Assembly: GCA_044449065.1 (NCBI GenBank)
Contig: JBIOHP010000007.1
Coordinates: forward strand, 132,180 to 196,179
Source of the DNA: JBIOHP01 sp044449065
Lineage (GTDB): Bacteria; Bacteroidota; Ignavibacteria; UBA10030; SZUA-254
Reading direction: 5' to 3'
Length of the DNA stretch: 64,000 bases
Shown in pieces: positions 8,028 through 16,871 of this stretch (position 1 is its first letter; the number at the start of each line of letters is the position of its first letter). The position numbers and the translations under genes are program-made. The notes beneath the pieces were generated by a model, which saw only the letters and a list, made by a program, of their open reading frames with translations, was not told the DNA's origin and ran no database searches.

Positions 8028-9160
8028 TACTCAAATACGATTGTAGATATTTCGAAGGAGACAGGCCGTGCGAGCCCCATAAGCGCGAAGGCGTGAAATG
8101 CGATACGTGCCCCTATTATGAGGTGATAAAATCAAAAATCCTTATCGTAAAATTAGACGCCATCGGCGACGTATTACGCACCACCGCCATTCTCCATGGA
8201 TTGAAAGAGGATTATCCGGGTTCGGAGATTACATGGGTTACCCGATCATCAGCGATGCCGATATTCAAGAATAACACCCTCGTCAACCAGGTGCTGGAAT
8301 ATGAATCAGCTGGAACGATGTATTTTCTTTACGTCCAACAATTTGATGTGGTGATAAACCTCGACGCAGCGCAGCCGAGCGCGGCGCTTGCCTCGTTAGC
8401 GAAAGGAACACGGAAACTGGGATTCGGGATGGATGCGCGCGGAAAGGTCTATCCGTTCAACGAAGAAGCGATTTCGTGGTTTGAGATGGGCGCTTTCGAC
8501 GATATCAAGAAGAAAAACACTCACACCTACCAGGACATTATGCTGGATATCTGCAAAATCTCTCAGTCGAACAAAGAGATTGTCCTGTCCCTCTCCCCTG
8601 ATGAAATTCAGTTCGCCGAACAGTTTTCACAAAGTTACCAGTTGAAAAAAACAAACCGTACCATCGGTATGAATACAGGAGCAAGCCCCAGGTGGCAGTT
8701 CAAGCAATGGACGCTTGAGGGGTACACCGGGTTAATTAAAAAAATACTGAAGGAAACCGATTGGACGATATTGTTGTATGGCGGACCGTATGAACGTGAA
8801 CGGAATGCAACGCTTGCCGCGATCGATAAAAAACGCGTCATCGATACGGGATCGGATAATTCTTTGAGACAATTCTTCAGTCTGATTACCCTGAGCGATG
8901 TATTCATTACCGGCGATACGCTGGCTATGCACGCAGCGACCGCTTTGAAAAAGAACGTCATCGCTCTTTTTGGTCCAACCTCCGAAGCCGAGATAGAAAC
9001 GTACGGAGGCAGGATTATTAAAATTCATGCCGATCTTGACTGCTTATGCTGCTACAAAATGCGGTGCGATTTCGATCCGAACTGTATGAATTCCATCACG
9101 CCGGATCGGATTTTTTTCGCGGTCAAATCGGCTTTGCAAACAATAAAAATTCTTCATTGA
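8024..9160 (+). CDS. GT9 (heptosyltransferase-like) glycosyltransferase with N-terminal Cys motif
   Basis: 378 aa, a paralogue of the protein at 5760. It opens with the shared Cys motif DCRYFEGDRPCEPHKREG and then CDTCPYY, followed by KILIVKLDAIGDVLRTTAIL, the GT9 nucleotide-binding start. Later cues are TIGMNTGASPRWQFKQW, ILLYGGPYERERN, DVFITGDTLAMHAATALKK and ALFGPTSEAEIETYG, all standard GT9 positions. The C-terminal Cys cluster (DCLCCYKMRCDFDPNCM) is present. Its start overlaps the GT4 stop by 4 bp and wecB follows after 8 nt. It likely adds a heptose or hexose to the lipid-linked glycan; the donor is unknown. Confidence 0.87.
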   Translation: MILKYDCRYFEGDRPCEPHKREGVKCDTCPYYEVIKSKILIVKLDAIGDVLRTTAILHGLKEDYPGSEITWVTRSSAMPIFKNNTLVNQVLEYESAGTMYFLYVQQFDVVINLDAAQPSAALASLAKGTRKLGFGMDARGKVYPFNEEAISWFEMGAFDDIKKKNTHTYQDIMLDICKISQSNKEIVLSLSPDEIQFAEQFSQSYQLKKTNRTIGMNTGASPRWQFKQWTLEGYTGLIKKILKETDWTILLYGGPYERERNATLAAIDKKRVIDTGSDNSLRQFFSLITLSDVFITGDTLAMHAATALKKNVIALFGPTSEAEIETYGGRIIKIHADLDCLCCYKMRCDFDPNCMNSITPDRIFFAVKSALQTIKILH

Positions 9161-9168
9161 GGCATTAA

Positions 9169-10275
9169 ATGAAAATTGCAGTGGTATTCGGCACCCGCCC
9201 TGAAACAATTAAAATGGCGCCGGTCATTAAAGAATTGGAACGCCGCAAGATCGATCACCGCACCATCGTGACCGCCCAGCATCGCGAAATGCTCGACCAG
9301 GAACTGGAAGTCTTTCACATCAAGCCCGATTACGATCTGGACATTATGGAACACGATCAGGACCTTTTCTACGTAACATCGGCAGTGTTAAACGAAATAA
9401 AGCCGGTGCTTAAAAAAGAACAACCCGATATCATACTGGTGCAGGGCGATACGACCACAACTTTCGCGGCAAGTCTCGCTGCATATTATTTCAAGATACC
9501 CATCGGGCACGTAGAAGCCGGACTGCGAACATGGAATAAACATAATCCCTATCCCGAAGAACTCAACCGGCAGCTTACAACGCGCCTGACCGAACTGCAT
9601 TTCGCGCCAACGGAGTGGGGAAGAAATAATCTGCTCCGTGAAGGCATAGACCCCGCAAACGTTTTCGTAACAGGAAACACAGTCATTGATGCTCTGATCA
9701 TGATTGTCGATCCGAAATATGTTTTTACCGAACCAAGTCTGCGGGATATCGATTTTGAGAGGAAACGCATCATCCTCATGACGTCCCACCGGCGCGAAAG
9801 CTTCGGCGAACCGATGGCGAATACCTTCTCCGCCTGCCGCGATCTTCTTCTGGCAAATCCCGATGTCGAATTGGTTTATCCCGTGCATCCCAATCCTAAC
9901 GTTCAGCGAACGGCGAAAGAAATCCTCGGGAATGTGAAGGGCGTACATCTCATTGAACCGCTTGATTATCGTCCGTTTGTGCAATTGATGAACAAGAGCT
10001 ATTTGATCCTGACCGATTCCGGCGGCGTACAGGAGGAAGCTCCATCGCTCGGAAAACCGGTGCTCGTTCTCCGCAAAACTACAGAACGTCCCGAAGCGAT
10101 TGAAGCCGGAACTGCTAAATTAGTCGGCACCGATAGAAAAGTGATCTTCGAACAAGCGCAGCGCCTCTTAACCGATCCGGCGGCATATACAGAAATGTCG
10201 ACAAAAGCTAATCCATACGGCGACGGGAAATCCGCTCCGAGAATTGTGGATATCATATTACAAAGAATGAAGTAA
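9169..10275 (+). CDS. wecB: UDP-N-acetylglucosamine 2-epimerase (non-hydrolysing)
   Basis: 368 aa, the usual length for WecB/MnaA. It interconverts UDP-GlcNAc and UDP-ManNAc in the cytoplasm to supply ManNAc units for surface glycans. Diagnostic motifs in order: VFGTRPETIKMAPVIKELER at the N-terminus, VQGDTTTTFAASLAAYYF near 85, HVEAGLRTWNKHNPYPEELN near 107, VTGNTVIDAL, MTSHRRESFGEP near 204, DSGGVQEEAPSLGKPVLVLR near 283, and the catalytic-site ERPEAIEAGT. It lies 8 nt after the GT9 gene and 69 nt before the flippase. Hydrolysing epimerases lack this exact set, so the non-hydrolysing call is firm. Confidence 0.95.
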   Translation: MKIAVVFGTRPETIKMAPVIKELERRKIDHRTIVTAQHREMLDQELEVFHIKPDYDLDIMEHDQDLFYVTSAVLNEIKPVLKKEQPDIILVQGDTTTTFAASLAAYYFKIPIGHVEAGLRTWNKHNPYPEELNRQLTTRLTELHFAPTEWGRNNLLREGIDPANVFVTGNTVIDALIMIVDPKYVFTEPSLRDIDFERKRIILMTSHRRESFGEPMANTFSACRDLLLANPDVELVYPVHPNPNVQRTAKEILGNVKGVHLIEPLDYRPFVQLMNKSYLILTDSGGVQEEAPSLGKPVLVLRKTTERPEAIEAGTAKLVGTDRKVIFEQAQRLLTDPAAYTEMSTKANPYGDGKSAPRIVDIILQRMK

Positions 10276-10344
10276 CCCGAATATAAGCATCATTCAATTT
10301 AAAATAGAAATTTTAATTTTACGCTCGGAACTTTAGCATAATCC

Positions 10345-11670
10345 ATGGAATTTGGCAGGCACATAGGAAAAGGCGTCTGGGCGTTCGCCGATAAACTTCT
10401 ACCGGTAATATGGGGCATTTGCAATATCTTCCTTGTGCAGCGCGTACTTCCGATCAGTGAATACGCGGGTCTTGCGGTAACGCTGCAAATATTTTTAGTC
10501 GTGACGATGCTGAATACATCGCTCGCGTTTCAACCGCTCATTAAATTTGTCGCAGAAGGCGAGGACTCCGGCAAATACATTTCTGCAAGTCTCGTCATCA
10601 GTTCGTTGTTTTTCATCATGAGCGGCGGAGTATTGGTTATTTTCAAGAGTTTTTTCCTGCATCTATTGGATCGGACTGGGCAAGGCAATCTTGGACAACT
10701 GTTCAATTTTCTGCCCCTGATGTTTTTCATGGCATGGTTCCGGAATTTTGCCGTTAGTTTGTTGCAGGCGAAATACCGCGTACAAAGAATTTTTTGGATT
10801 GATTCTGCGTATTATATCGGGGTGCCGCTTTTAATATTACTAGCCCAATACTTCGGAAGATATTCTGTTGCAAGGGATGTTATTCTCATAAATATCTCCG
10901 GTCTCGCAGCCTCGACATTGGTAGCAATCCCGCTCACATATAACGATATGCGCTTTGGGATAAAATTTGATAAAGCTCCCTTCATCCAGATGTATAATTT
11001 CGGCAAGTTTACATTTTGGGGATCTGCGATGTACACGTTTTTCGGGCAGGCGGACGTGTTCTTCGTCAGCTCGTACGCAGGAATTCTCGCCGTTGCGCCG
11101 TACAGCATCGCCAAGACCTTCACCCGGGTGTTCGATATGATGACGCAGGTTATTCAAATGTTCCTCGTTCCATTTTCATCAAAAGCGTCTACTCAGAAAA
11201 ATCGTACACAACTCTCAGCGGTCGCGGAAAAAACCGTTTGCTTCTCAACGCTTCTGTTTCTCCCTATCTTTATCATATTATTCTTTTTCCCTCAACCTAT
11301 GCTGCACCTATTATATAGAGGAAAATTTGATAATGCAGCCCCGCTATTGCGGATATTAAGTCTGCTTTCCTTCATCGCGCCATGGAACGCAGTTGTCGGA
11401 AGTTATTTCGTGGGAACCGGCAGGGTGAAGGAAGGTTTTATTTCCGGCATTTTCCTGATGGGTATTTCATTGATTCTCTATGTTATTCTTACTCCCCTAT
11501 TCGGGGCAAAAGGGACAGCAGCCGGTTTGGTGAGTGCATTTTTTATTGTCACCGTTGGTCTCGTCCGTTACCAGCAGCGCATCGCCCCATTACGGTTAGG
11601 CGCCGTTATCAAAAGGGTGAGCGATATCAACGGGTTCATGCAAACGATGGTTTCGAACAACAAGAAGTAG
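10345..11670 (+). CDS. Oligosaccharide flippase family protein (Wzx-like, MOP superfamily)
   Basis: 441-aa polytopic membrane protein with about 12 hydrophobic segments across its whole length. It starts MEFGRHIGKGVWAFADKLLP, typical of the polysaccharide-biosynthesis branch of MOP exporters, with a conserved-looking FGKFTFWGSAMYTFFGQADV in the middle and AVAPYSIAKTFTRVFDMMTQ after it. It would flip lipid-linked oligosaccharide across the inner membrane. It follows wecB by 69 nt of A+T-rich DNA that could hold an internal promoter. Substrate specificity cannot be predicted. Confidence 0.85.
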   Translation: MEFGRHIGKGVWAFADKLLPVIWGICNIFLVQRVLPISEYAGLAVTLQIFLVVTMLNTSLAFQPLIKFVAEGEDSGKYISASLVISSLFFIMSGGVLVIFKSFFLHLLDRTGQGNLGQLFNFLPLMFFMAWFRNFAVSLLQAKYRVQRIFWIDSAYYIGVPLLILLAQYFGRYSVARDVILINISGLAASTLVAIPLTYNDMRFGIKFDKAPFIQMYNFGKFTFWGSAMYTFFGQADVFFVSSYAGILAVAPYSIAKTFTRVFDMMTQVIQMFLVPFSSKASTQKNRTQLSAVAEKTVCFSTLLFLPIFIILFFFPQPMLHLLYRGKFDNAAPLLRILSLLSFIAPWNAVVGSYFVGTGRVKEGFISGIFLMGISLILYVILTPLFGAKGTAAGLVSAFFIVTVGLVRYQQRIAPLRLGAVIKRVSDINGFMQTMVSNNKK

Positions 11671-11808
11671 ATTTCGCAACCTAATGCGGAGAGAATCGAC
11701 ACTGCTCATTCCTTGGTTATCCATTCCTCAATCCTTTAAAGATGACGTCATGTTTGACTTAAATTTTAAAGCAGAAGGAAATAAATAAACCATTCCCCTC
11801 AAAATCCC

Positions 11809-11843
11809 CTAAAATAGCTTTTGTATACAAATTTAGGTAAATT
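11809..11843 (+). promoter_or_regulatory. 35-bp element repeated upstream of two methyltransferase genes (copy 1)
   Basis: Contains TAAAATAGCTTTTGTA, then ACAAATTTAGGTAAATT. It lies 41 bp upstream of the methyltransferase start at 11885. A near-identical copy stands at 12883-12918 before the next methyltransferase. TA-N3-TTTG resembles the Bacteroidota -7 promoter element (TAnnTTTG), so a promoter is the simplest reading. Confidence 0.5.
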
Positions 11844-11884
11844 TTACTCGTTGAAAACATGTTAATGATACAGAAAATCACTCA

Positions 11885-12730
11885 ATGAACACAAACATCA
11901 CCCAGGAAGAGCTTTCGAAGAGACACTCCGACCTTGAATCCGGCCGATTGCGCGAAGTCACCGGTACGAATGTGGTCGATGAAATTCATATTTCACGCTA
12001 CCGGTTTGCGATGCAATTTACTAATGGGAAAACCTTGCTCGATATCGCTTCCGGAATAGGGTATGGCTCTTTTATGTTGGCTGACACAGGAAAGGCAAAA
12101 TCGGTGACCGGAGTGGATATATCACAAGCGCCGATTATGGAAGCAAAAACGAAATATAAACGAGATAATCTCCGATTTGAAGTAATATCTCCCGATAAGC
12201 TTCCGTTTGATGACGCATCTTTCGACGTTATCACCAGTTACGAAACTGTTGAACATACCTATGACCGGACAGTTTTCCTGAAAGAATTGCGTAGAGTATT
12301 AAAATCGGGCGGAATGTTGATTATTTCGACTCCCAATAAACGGTATCATTCCATCGGGAAAAAGGTTCCGTGGAACCCGAACCACACAGTTGAATATTAT
12401 CCGGTTGAATTTAAAAAAGTTCTCAGTGGAGTATTCCCGCAAATTGAATTTTGGGGAGGACAAGAATTTCTTCCCATAAATCTGTCCCCCGTTCTTAAAT
12501 ATAACTGGATCGAATTTAAATATTATAATATCAATAACTCAAAGATGTTTATGTCGGTACTTGGACCGATCCGCTCGATTCGGAATAATAAATCGGCTCC
12601 GAATATTGCACAACAGAGTGATCCAGCGACACAACAACAGAATACAGAAATTTTCAGAAAACGAGCCGACATAGTTCCATGGGTTGATAATTGTGAACCG
12701 TATACTATGGTTGCAGTTTGTAAAAAGTAA
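11885..12730 (+). CDS. Class I SAM-dependent methyltransferase
   Basis: 281 aa. SAM-binding motif I is TLLDIASGIGYGSFMLAD near residues 55-72; motif II has VTGVDISQAPIMEAKTKY; motif post-II/IV is FDVITSYETVEHTYDRTVFL followed by LRRVLKSGGMLIISTPN. This is a Methyltransf_11/23-type enzyme. The C-terminal 100 residues lack a recognisable domain and may bind the acceptor. Its place in the glycan cluster suggests O-methylation of a sugar or capping of the chain, which is inference. It is separated from the flippase by 215 bp that include the repeated promoter-like element. Confidence 0.85.
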   Translation: MNTNITQEELSKRHSDLESGRLREVTGTNVVDEIHISRYRFAMQFTNGKTLLDIASGIGYGSFMLADTGKAKSVTGVDISQAPIMEAKTKYKRDNLRFEVISPDKLPFDDASFDVITSYETVEHTYDRTVFLKELRRVLKSGGMLIISTPNKRYHSIGKKVPWNPNHTVEYYPVEFKKVLSGVFPQIEFWGGQEFLPINLSPVLKYNWIEFKYYNINNSKMFMSVLGPIRSIRNNKSAPNIAQQSDPATQQQNTEIFRKRADIVPWVDNCEPYTMVAVCKK

Positions 12731-12882
12731 TGGGGGTTCGTCATCCGCACCTATCCAAAAATGCTCATATGATGTGCAAGCGATCCTTATATCAATAATG
12801 GGTTAAGTAATTTTTCACCTTCCAATCACACAAATTGGAAATCTAATATTAGCCATCCGCATTCAGAATACCTTCTAATTCA

Positions 12883-12918
12883 CTTAAAATAGCTTTTGTA
12901 GACAAATTTAAGTAAATT
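12883..12918 (+). promoter_or_regulatory. 35-bp element repeated upstream of two methyltransferase genes (copy 2)
   Basis: Contains TAAAATAGCTTTTGTA, then ACAAATTTAAGTAAATT, matching the copy at 11809-11843 at nearly every base. It lies 74 bp upstream of the start at 12992. See copy 1 for the promoter reading. Confidence 0.5.
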
Positions 12919-12991
12919 CCTAACGTTTATTTTACGAAACAATATGTGAAACAAAAGTGAACCTGATACTGATGAGAACAACAGATAAATT

Positions 12992-13735
12992 ATGATAGGT
13001 GAAATGAGATCGAGAGAAAAAGAAAACGACGATGTGCGGAATAGACGCGAGATAACGAGAATAACTTTATTCGACAGAGACTATCTGAGTGTTCGACCAA
13101 TTATCAGATGGCTTCAAGATACCGCAGTCGGTTATGCGAAAGGAGTGTTCCTCGATTTTGGCTGCGGCAACAAACCGTATTATCCGATCTTCAAATCATC
13201 CATCGAGAAATATATCGGAGCTGATGTCACTCAAAACCTGGATCAGAGCGTCGATATCCTCATTGGCGATGACGGGATTCTTCCGCTCGATAATGAGAGC
13301 GTTGAGACCGTTCTTTCCACGCAGGTTCTAGAACACGTGAAAGAACCGCAGCGATATCTTCAAGAATTATCCAGGGTCCTCAAGCCCGGCGGGAAATTAA
13401 TTTTAACCTGTCCGCAATCGTACATGCTCCACGAAGAACCATACGATTATTATCGTTACACGCGCTACGGTGTTGAATATCTCCTGAAGAAATACCAACT
13501 TCAGATATTGCAACTCGATACAGCGGGAGGAGCGTGGCGTCTGATGGGACAGATATTTCTCAATCACAAAATCCATGGCAGAAAAATCAATATCCCGATC
13601 ATCAGCGGAATATTTTATTATTTATGGGTCATTTTATCAAATGTAATATTTTCGACACTCGATAAAATGAATATGAATCCCAAGGATACTGCGAATTACA
13701 TGATCATAGCACAGAAGAATCAGGGTTCAAAATAA
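12992..13735 (+). CDS. Class I SAM-dependent methyltransferase
   Basis: 247 aa. Motif I is GVFLDFGCGNKPYYPIF near residues 51-67; motif II is YIGADVTQN; later motifs are VETVLSTQVLEHVKEPQRYL and LSRVLKPGGKLILTCPQ. This is the Methyltransf_11/25 pattern. The C-terminus carries a short hydrophobic stretch (ISGIFYYLWVILSNVIFSTL), which may anchor it to the membrane near lipid-linked substrates. The next methyltransferase begins 1 nt after its stop, so the two are translated together. Substrate unknown; a role in surface glycan modification is inferred from context. Confidence 0.85.
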   Translation: MIGEMRSREKENDDVRNRREITRITLFDRDYLSVRPIIRWLQDTAVGYAKGVFLDFGCGNKPYYPIFKSSIEKYIGADVTQNLDQSVDILIGDDGILPLDNESVETVLSTQVLEHVKEPQRYLQELSRVLKPGGKLILTCPQSYMLHEEPYDYYRYTRYGVEYLLKKYQLQILQLDTAGGAWRLMGQIFLNHKIHGRKINIPIISGIFYYLWVILSNVIFSTLDKMNMNPKDTANYMIIAQKNQGSK

Positions 13736-13736
13736 G

Positions 13737-14579
13737 ATGGAATCGATTAACTGCCCTTTATGCGATTCACATGATTATCGGTTTTTATGGAAGAAAGATA
13801 ATGCTACCTATGTAACCTGTGTACGATGCAATCTTGTATTTGAAAATCCACGATTGACCCGGGATGAATTAAAAAATTTTTACTCGAGGGAAACGTATTT
13901 CATGGGGAAAAATGAATCGGGAAGTTCAGGGGGATATACTGATTATTACTCCCAATGCAATACAACCCTAGTGAAGGAATATTTCAATCTATTGCAGCAA
14001 TTTTCTCCACATGGTAATGGCACCACATTATTGGATATCGGTTGCGGACCCGGTAGTCTTCTCCGAATTGGAGACGAACATGGATGGCAATGTACGGGAT
14101 TGGAGATTTCAAAATGGGCGGTGGAAACCGGTAAAAATAATGGTCTCGATATCATTGAGGGCACGTTGCAGGACGCGCAATTTCAAGATAATCAATTCGA
14201 CATTGTATCTATGTTCGACGTACTGGAACATTTACCTATACCTCATGATTATATTCGTGAAATTTGGAGAATATTAAAACCGGGGGGTAAATTGATAGCT
14301 GAGACACCCAATATTGATGGATTCTTTGTCCGAAATCTCTACAGAGAGAATGCGGATTTAGTAAAACCGCGTGACCATCTGTGTATCTATTCGCCGTCAA
14401 CAGCAAGAAGACTTCTTGAGAGCTATCACTTTTCATCAGTGATTATTAAAACATTTCCCTATTGCAGGAAATTCACTCCGGGTTATTTTAAGAGTCTGTT
14501 GATGACGCGCCTTAAGCCCAATGCCATACATCGGCAATTTACTTTTAACGAGTCGCTCCGAATCATCGCAACAAAGTAG
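13737..14579 (+). CDS. Class I SAM-dependent methyltransferase with N-terminal zinc ribbon
   Basis: 280 aa. The first 45 residues contain two CxxC pairs (CPLCDSHDY and CVRCNLVFENPRL), the N-terminal zinc ribbon typical of one group of sugar and small-molecule methyltransferases. The SAM fold follows: TLLDIGCGPGSLLRIGDEHG near 98-117, then CTGLEISKWAVETGKNNG, FDIVSMFDVLEHLPIPHDYI and IWRILKPGGKLIAETPN. It starts 1 nt after the previous gene. The following glycosyltransferase frame overlaps its end by 59 bp if that gene starts at 14521. The role in glycan tailoring is inferred. Confidence 0.87.
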   Translation: MESINCPLCDSHDYRFLWKKDNATYVTCVRCNLVFENPRLTRDELKNFYSRETYFMGKNESGSSGGYTDYYSQCNTTLVKEYFNLLQQFSPHGNGTTLLDIGCGPGSLLRIGDEHGWQCTGLEISKWAVETGKNNGLDIIEGTLQDAQFQDNQFDIVSMFDVLEHLPIPHDYIREIWRILKPGGKLIAETPNIDGFFVRNLYRENADLVKPRDHLCIYSPSTARRLLESYHFSSVIIKTFPYCRKFTPGYFKSLLMTRLKPNAIHRQFTFNESLRIIATK

Positions 14580-15702
14580 AACTGCGTTGGATAATCGTTC
14601 TCCCGGCATAAATAAAATAAAGCTATTCCTGCTCACCAATCTTCTCGATAAAGGCGGCGTCGAAGAGGTCATTCTCAACTACGCGAAGATCCTCGATAAA
14701 AAGAAATACGAGATAACAGTCGTTTGTTTTACGGCTGGAACGGCGGCGGATGAACTATCCCGGATCGAAGGCGTAAATTTAGTTCACATCAAAACCTGCA
14801 GCCGGGTAAAACGGTATTTTGCAATACAATCGCTAATGAAGACCATGAAACCGGATATCGTCCACAACCACACCGGTTGGTACGGCATTCCGTTGGGCAG
14901 GATGAATGGCGCAAAATGCGTGGAGACAATTCATAATACCTATCACTGGTTTAATCCGCATCAGAGATTTTTCTACGGGTTCACCATGAGTTTTGCCCAC
15001 AGGATGATCGCCGTCTCAGGAGTTGTGAAAAAATTTGCCCTCGATATTTTTCCTTTCATCGACGAGAAACGGCTTGCGGTAATCCACAACGGTATCATGA
15101 TTCCTGCCACACCCCAAAAAGAAGCTTCAATTCATCTCCGCAAACAATGGAATATCAAAGAAGATGACGTTGTCATCGGATTTATCGGCAGATTCACCGA
15201 ACAGAAAGGATTGGAATACCTCCTCAAAGCCGCTAAACAATTATTGCCGGAATACAAGAATGTTAAATTTGTCATCGTCGGCGAAGGGGAATTAAAAAAT
15301 CGACTTGAAACGATTGTCTCCAGCGATAATCTTACCAACGTTATATTTACGGGTTTCCAGCGCGACGTGTACCGCTTCTACACTCTTTTCGATATCTTTT
15401 TATTACCCTCGCTCTTTGAAGGATTACCAATCGCTTTACTGGAAGCTATGGCAGCCCAACTGCCGGTAGTAGCAACAAGAGTCGGCGGCACGCCTGAGGT
15501 CGTGATCGAGGGGAAAACAGGATTTCTCGTCGATCCGGCGAACCCCGGACAAATCGTTGAGAAGCTCAACATTCTAATTAACGATCCGAACAAACGCAAA
15601 ATGATGGGGTTTGAAGGAAGAGAACGCATCATAGCTGCTTTTTCAGCGCAAAGTATGGTTGAAAAAACCGAGAAAATCTATCGAGAGTTATTAAACAGAT
15701 GA
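14521..15702 (+). CDS. GT4 family glycosyltransferase
   Basis: GT-B enzyme of up to 393 aa. The catalytic fold begins at IKLFLLTNLLDKGGVEEVIL and includes TIHNTYHWFNPHQRFFYG, then VIGFIGRFTEQKGLEYLLKA opening the donor domain, and LLPSLFEGLPIALLEAMAAQ, the E-x7-E donor motif of family 4. The start is uncertain: ATG 14521 lies inside the preceding gene and gives about 28 extra residues without family character. A TTG at 14587 sits 7 nt after the previous stop and gives 371 aa, starting just before the fold; I consider it at least as likely. The stop overlaps the next start by 4 bp. Confidence 0.85.
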   Translation: MPYIGNLLLTSRSESSQQSRTALDNRSPGINKIKLFLLTNLLDKGGVEEVILNYAKILDKKKYEITVVCFTAGTAADELSRIEGVNLVHIKTCSRVKRYFAIQSLMKTMKPDIVHNHTGWYGIPLGRMNGAKCVETIHNTYHWFNPHQRFFYGFTMSFAHRMIAVSGVVKKFALDIFPFIDEKRLAVIHNGIMIPATPQKEASIHLRKQWNIKEDDVVIGFIGRFTEQKGLEYLLKAAKQLLPEYKNVKFVIVGEGELKNRLETIVSSDNLTNVIFTGFQRDVYRFYTLFDIFLLPSLFEGLPIALLEAMAAQLPVVATRVGGTPEVVIEGKTGFLVDPANPGQIVEKLNILINDPNKRKMMGFEGRERIIAAFSAQSMVEKTEKIYRELLNR

Positions 15703-16856
15703 CGATTCTCTTCTTCCCCGATATCGGATGGAAGGGTCTGCATCAACGCCCGCACCATATAGCGAAAGCTCTCTCCAAACACTGGCACGTGATCTGGATT
15801 GAACCGGCGACCCTCATTGAAAAAAGTCACCGCATACCCACAGAGGTCGGGAAAAATATCCGGGCAGTTAGTTTTCCATTTATTCCTTATAATGCACGGA
15901 ATCCTTTTATCCGTATGTGCGCTAAACTGATGCTGCGGATAGCACTGATCCGGAAAATAATTACCGCCTTGCAGAGAAAGCATTTGGTGAAAATACTCGC
16001 ACCGCTGCTTCCACCAAATGAATCTGTGGGTGTGATCATCCAAAACGTTTTGGGAATCGATCTGCTGAGGGGATTGAAGCCGACATTTCTGCTTTATGAC
16101 TACATTGATAATATTTTTGGATTTACCCGATTACCTCAATATATTATCACTCAATGGAAACAAACAATCTCACAAGCTAATCTGGTCACTGTTACCTCGC
16201 CGGTATTGAAAAAACAAATTGAGCCGTTTTGCGCGGCGCAAATCGATTATGTTGGGAATGGCGTTGAATATGATTTTTTTACCGCGAAAAAAAATCTCAC
16301 ACCCCCCCAAGATTTACCAGCCGGTAAGCCCATCGTGGCATATATCGGCGCAGTGTATCCCTGGCTTGATTACGGAATGATTATGTACGGCGCTGAAAAA
16401 ATGCCGGATGTTAATTTTGTGCTCATCGGAAGAACTCATCCGGATATTAACCGGATTTTGGAACAAATGAAGTCGTATAAAAATATACACATTCTCGGAT
16501 TCAAACCGTATAACACGATACCATCGTATCTAAATCATTGCTCTGTCGGCATCATTCCGTTCCAAAAGAATCTCCTCACGGCGTCCGTTAATCCGGTAAA
16601 GTTCTATGAATACAGCGCCGGAGGCGTCCCAACAGTCGCGACCGATTTTTCTGAGGATATTTGTCAATTCCCCGATCTGGTCTATCTCGTGAAATCAAAA
16701 GAGGAATTTCCTTCACAGATACGCAAAGCTATGGATCGAACTAAGGACGAGGAATTTATCGGGAAATTACAGACATTCGCCCGCATGCATGATTGGAAAT
16801 CCAAAACAGAAATCATCATCCGCCACATTCAACAATTATCACGCTCATCGCAATAA
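15699..16856 (+). CDS. GT-B glycosyltransferase (TuaH-like)
   Basis: 385 aa. It begins MTILFFPDIGWKGLHQRPHH with the RPHHIAKAL motif seen in TuaH-type and related family-1/4 transferases, where the enzyme binds a lipid-linked acceptor. The donor domain carries PIVAYIGAVYPWLDYGMIMY, NVHILGFKPY-like packing (here IHILGFKPYNTIPSYLNHCS) and VNPVKFYEYSAGGVPTVATD, the nucleotide-sugar binding loop. The ATG overlaps the upstream GT4 stop by 4 bp, and YfhO follows after 15 nt. It is the last clear transferase of the cluster; its sugar specificity is unknown. Confidence 0.85.
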   Translation: MTILFFPDIGWKGLHQRPHHIAKALSKHWHVIWIEPATLIEKSHRIPTEVGKNIRAVSFPFIPYNARNPFIRMCAKLMLRIALIRKIITALQRKHLVKILAPLLPPNESVGVIIQNVLGIDLLRGLKPTFLLYDYIDNIFGFTRLPQYIITQWKQTISQANLVTVTSPVLKKQIEPFCAAQIDYVGNGVEYDFFTAKKNLTPPQDLPAGKPIVAYIGAVYPWLDYGMIMYGAEKMPDVNFVLIGRTHPDINRILEQMKSYKNIHILGFKPYNTIPSYLNHCSVGIIPFQKNLLTASVNPVKFYEYSAGGVPTVATDFSEDICQFPDLVYLVKSKEEFPSQIRKAMDRTKDEEFIGKLQTFARMHDWKSKTEIIIRHIQQLSRSSQ

Positions 16857-16871
16857 CAAGGAAAATAATTC

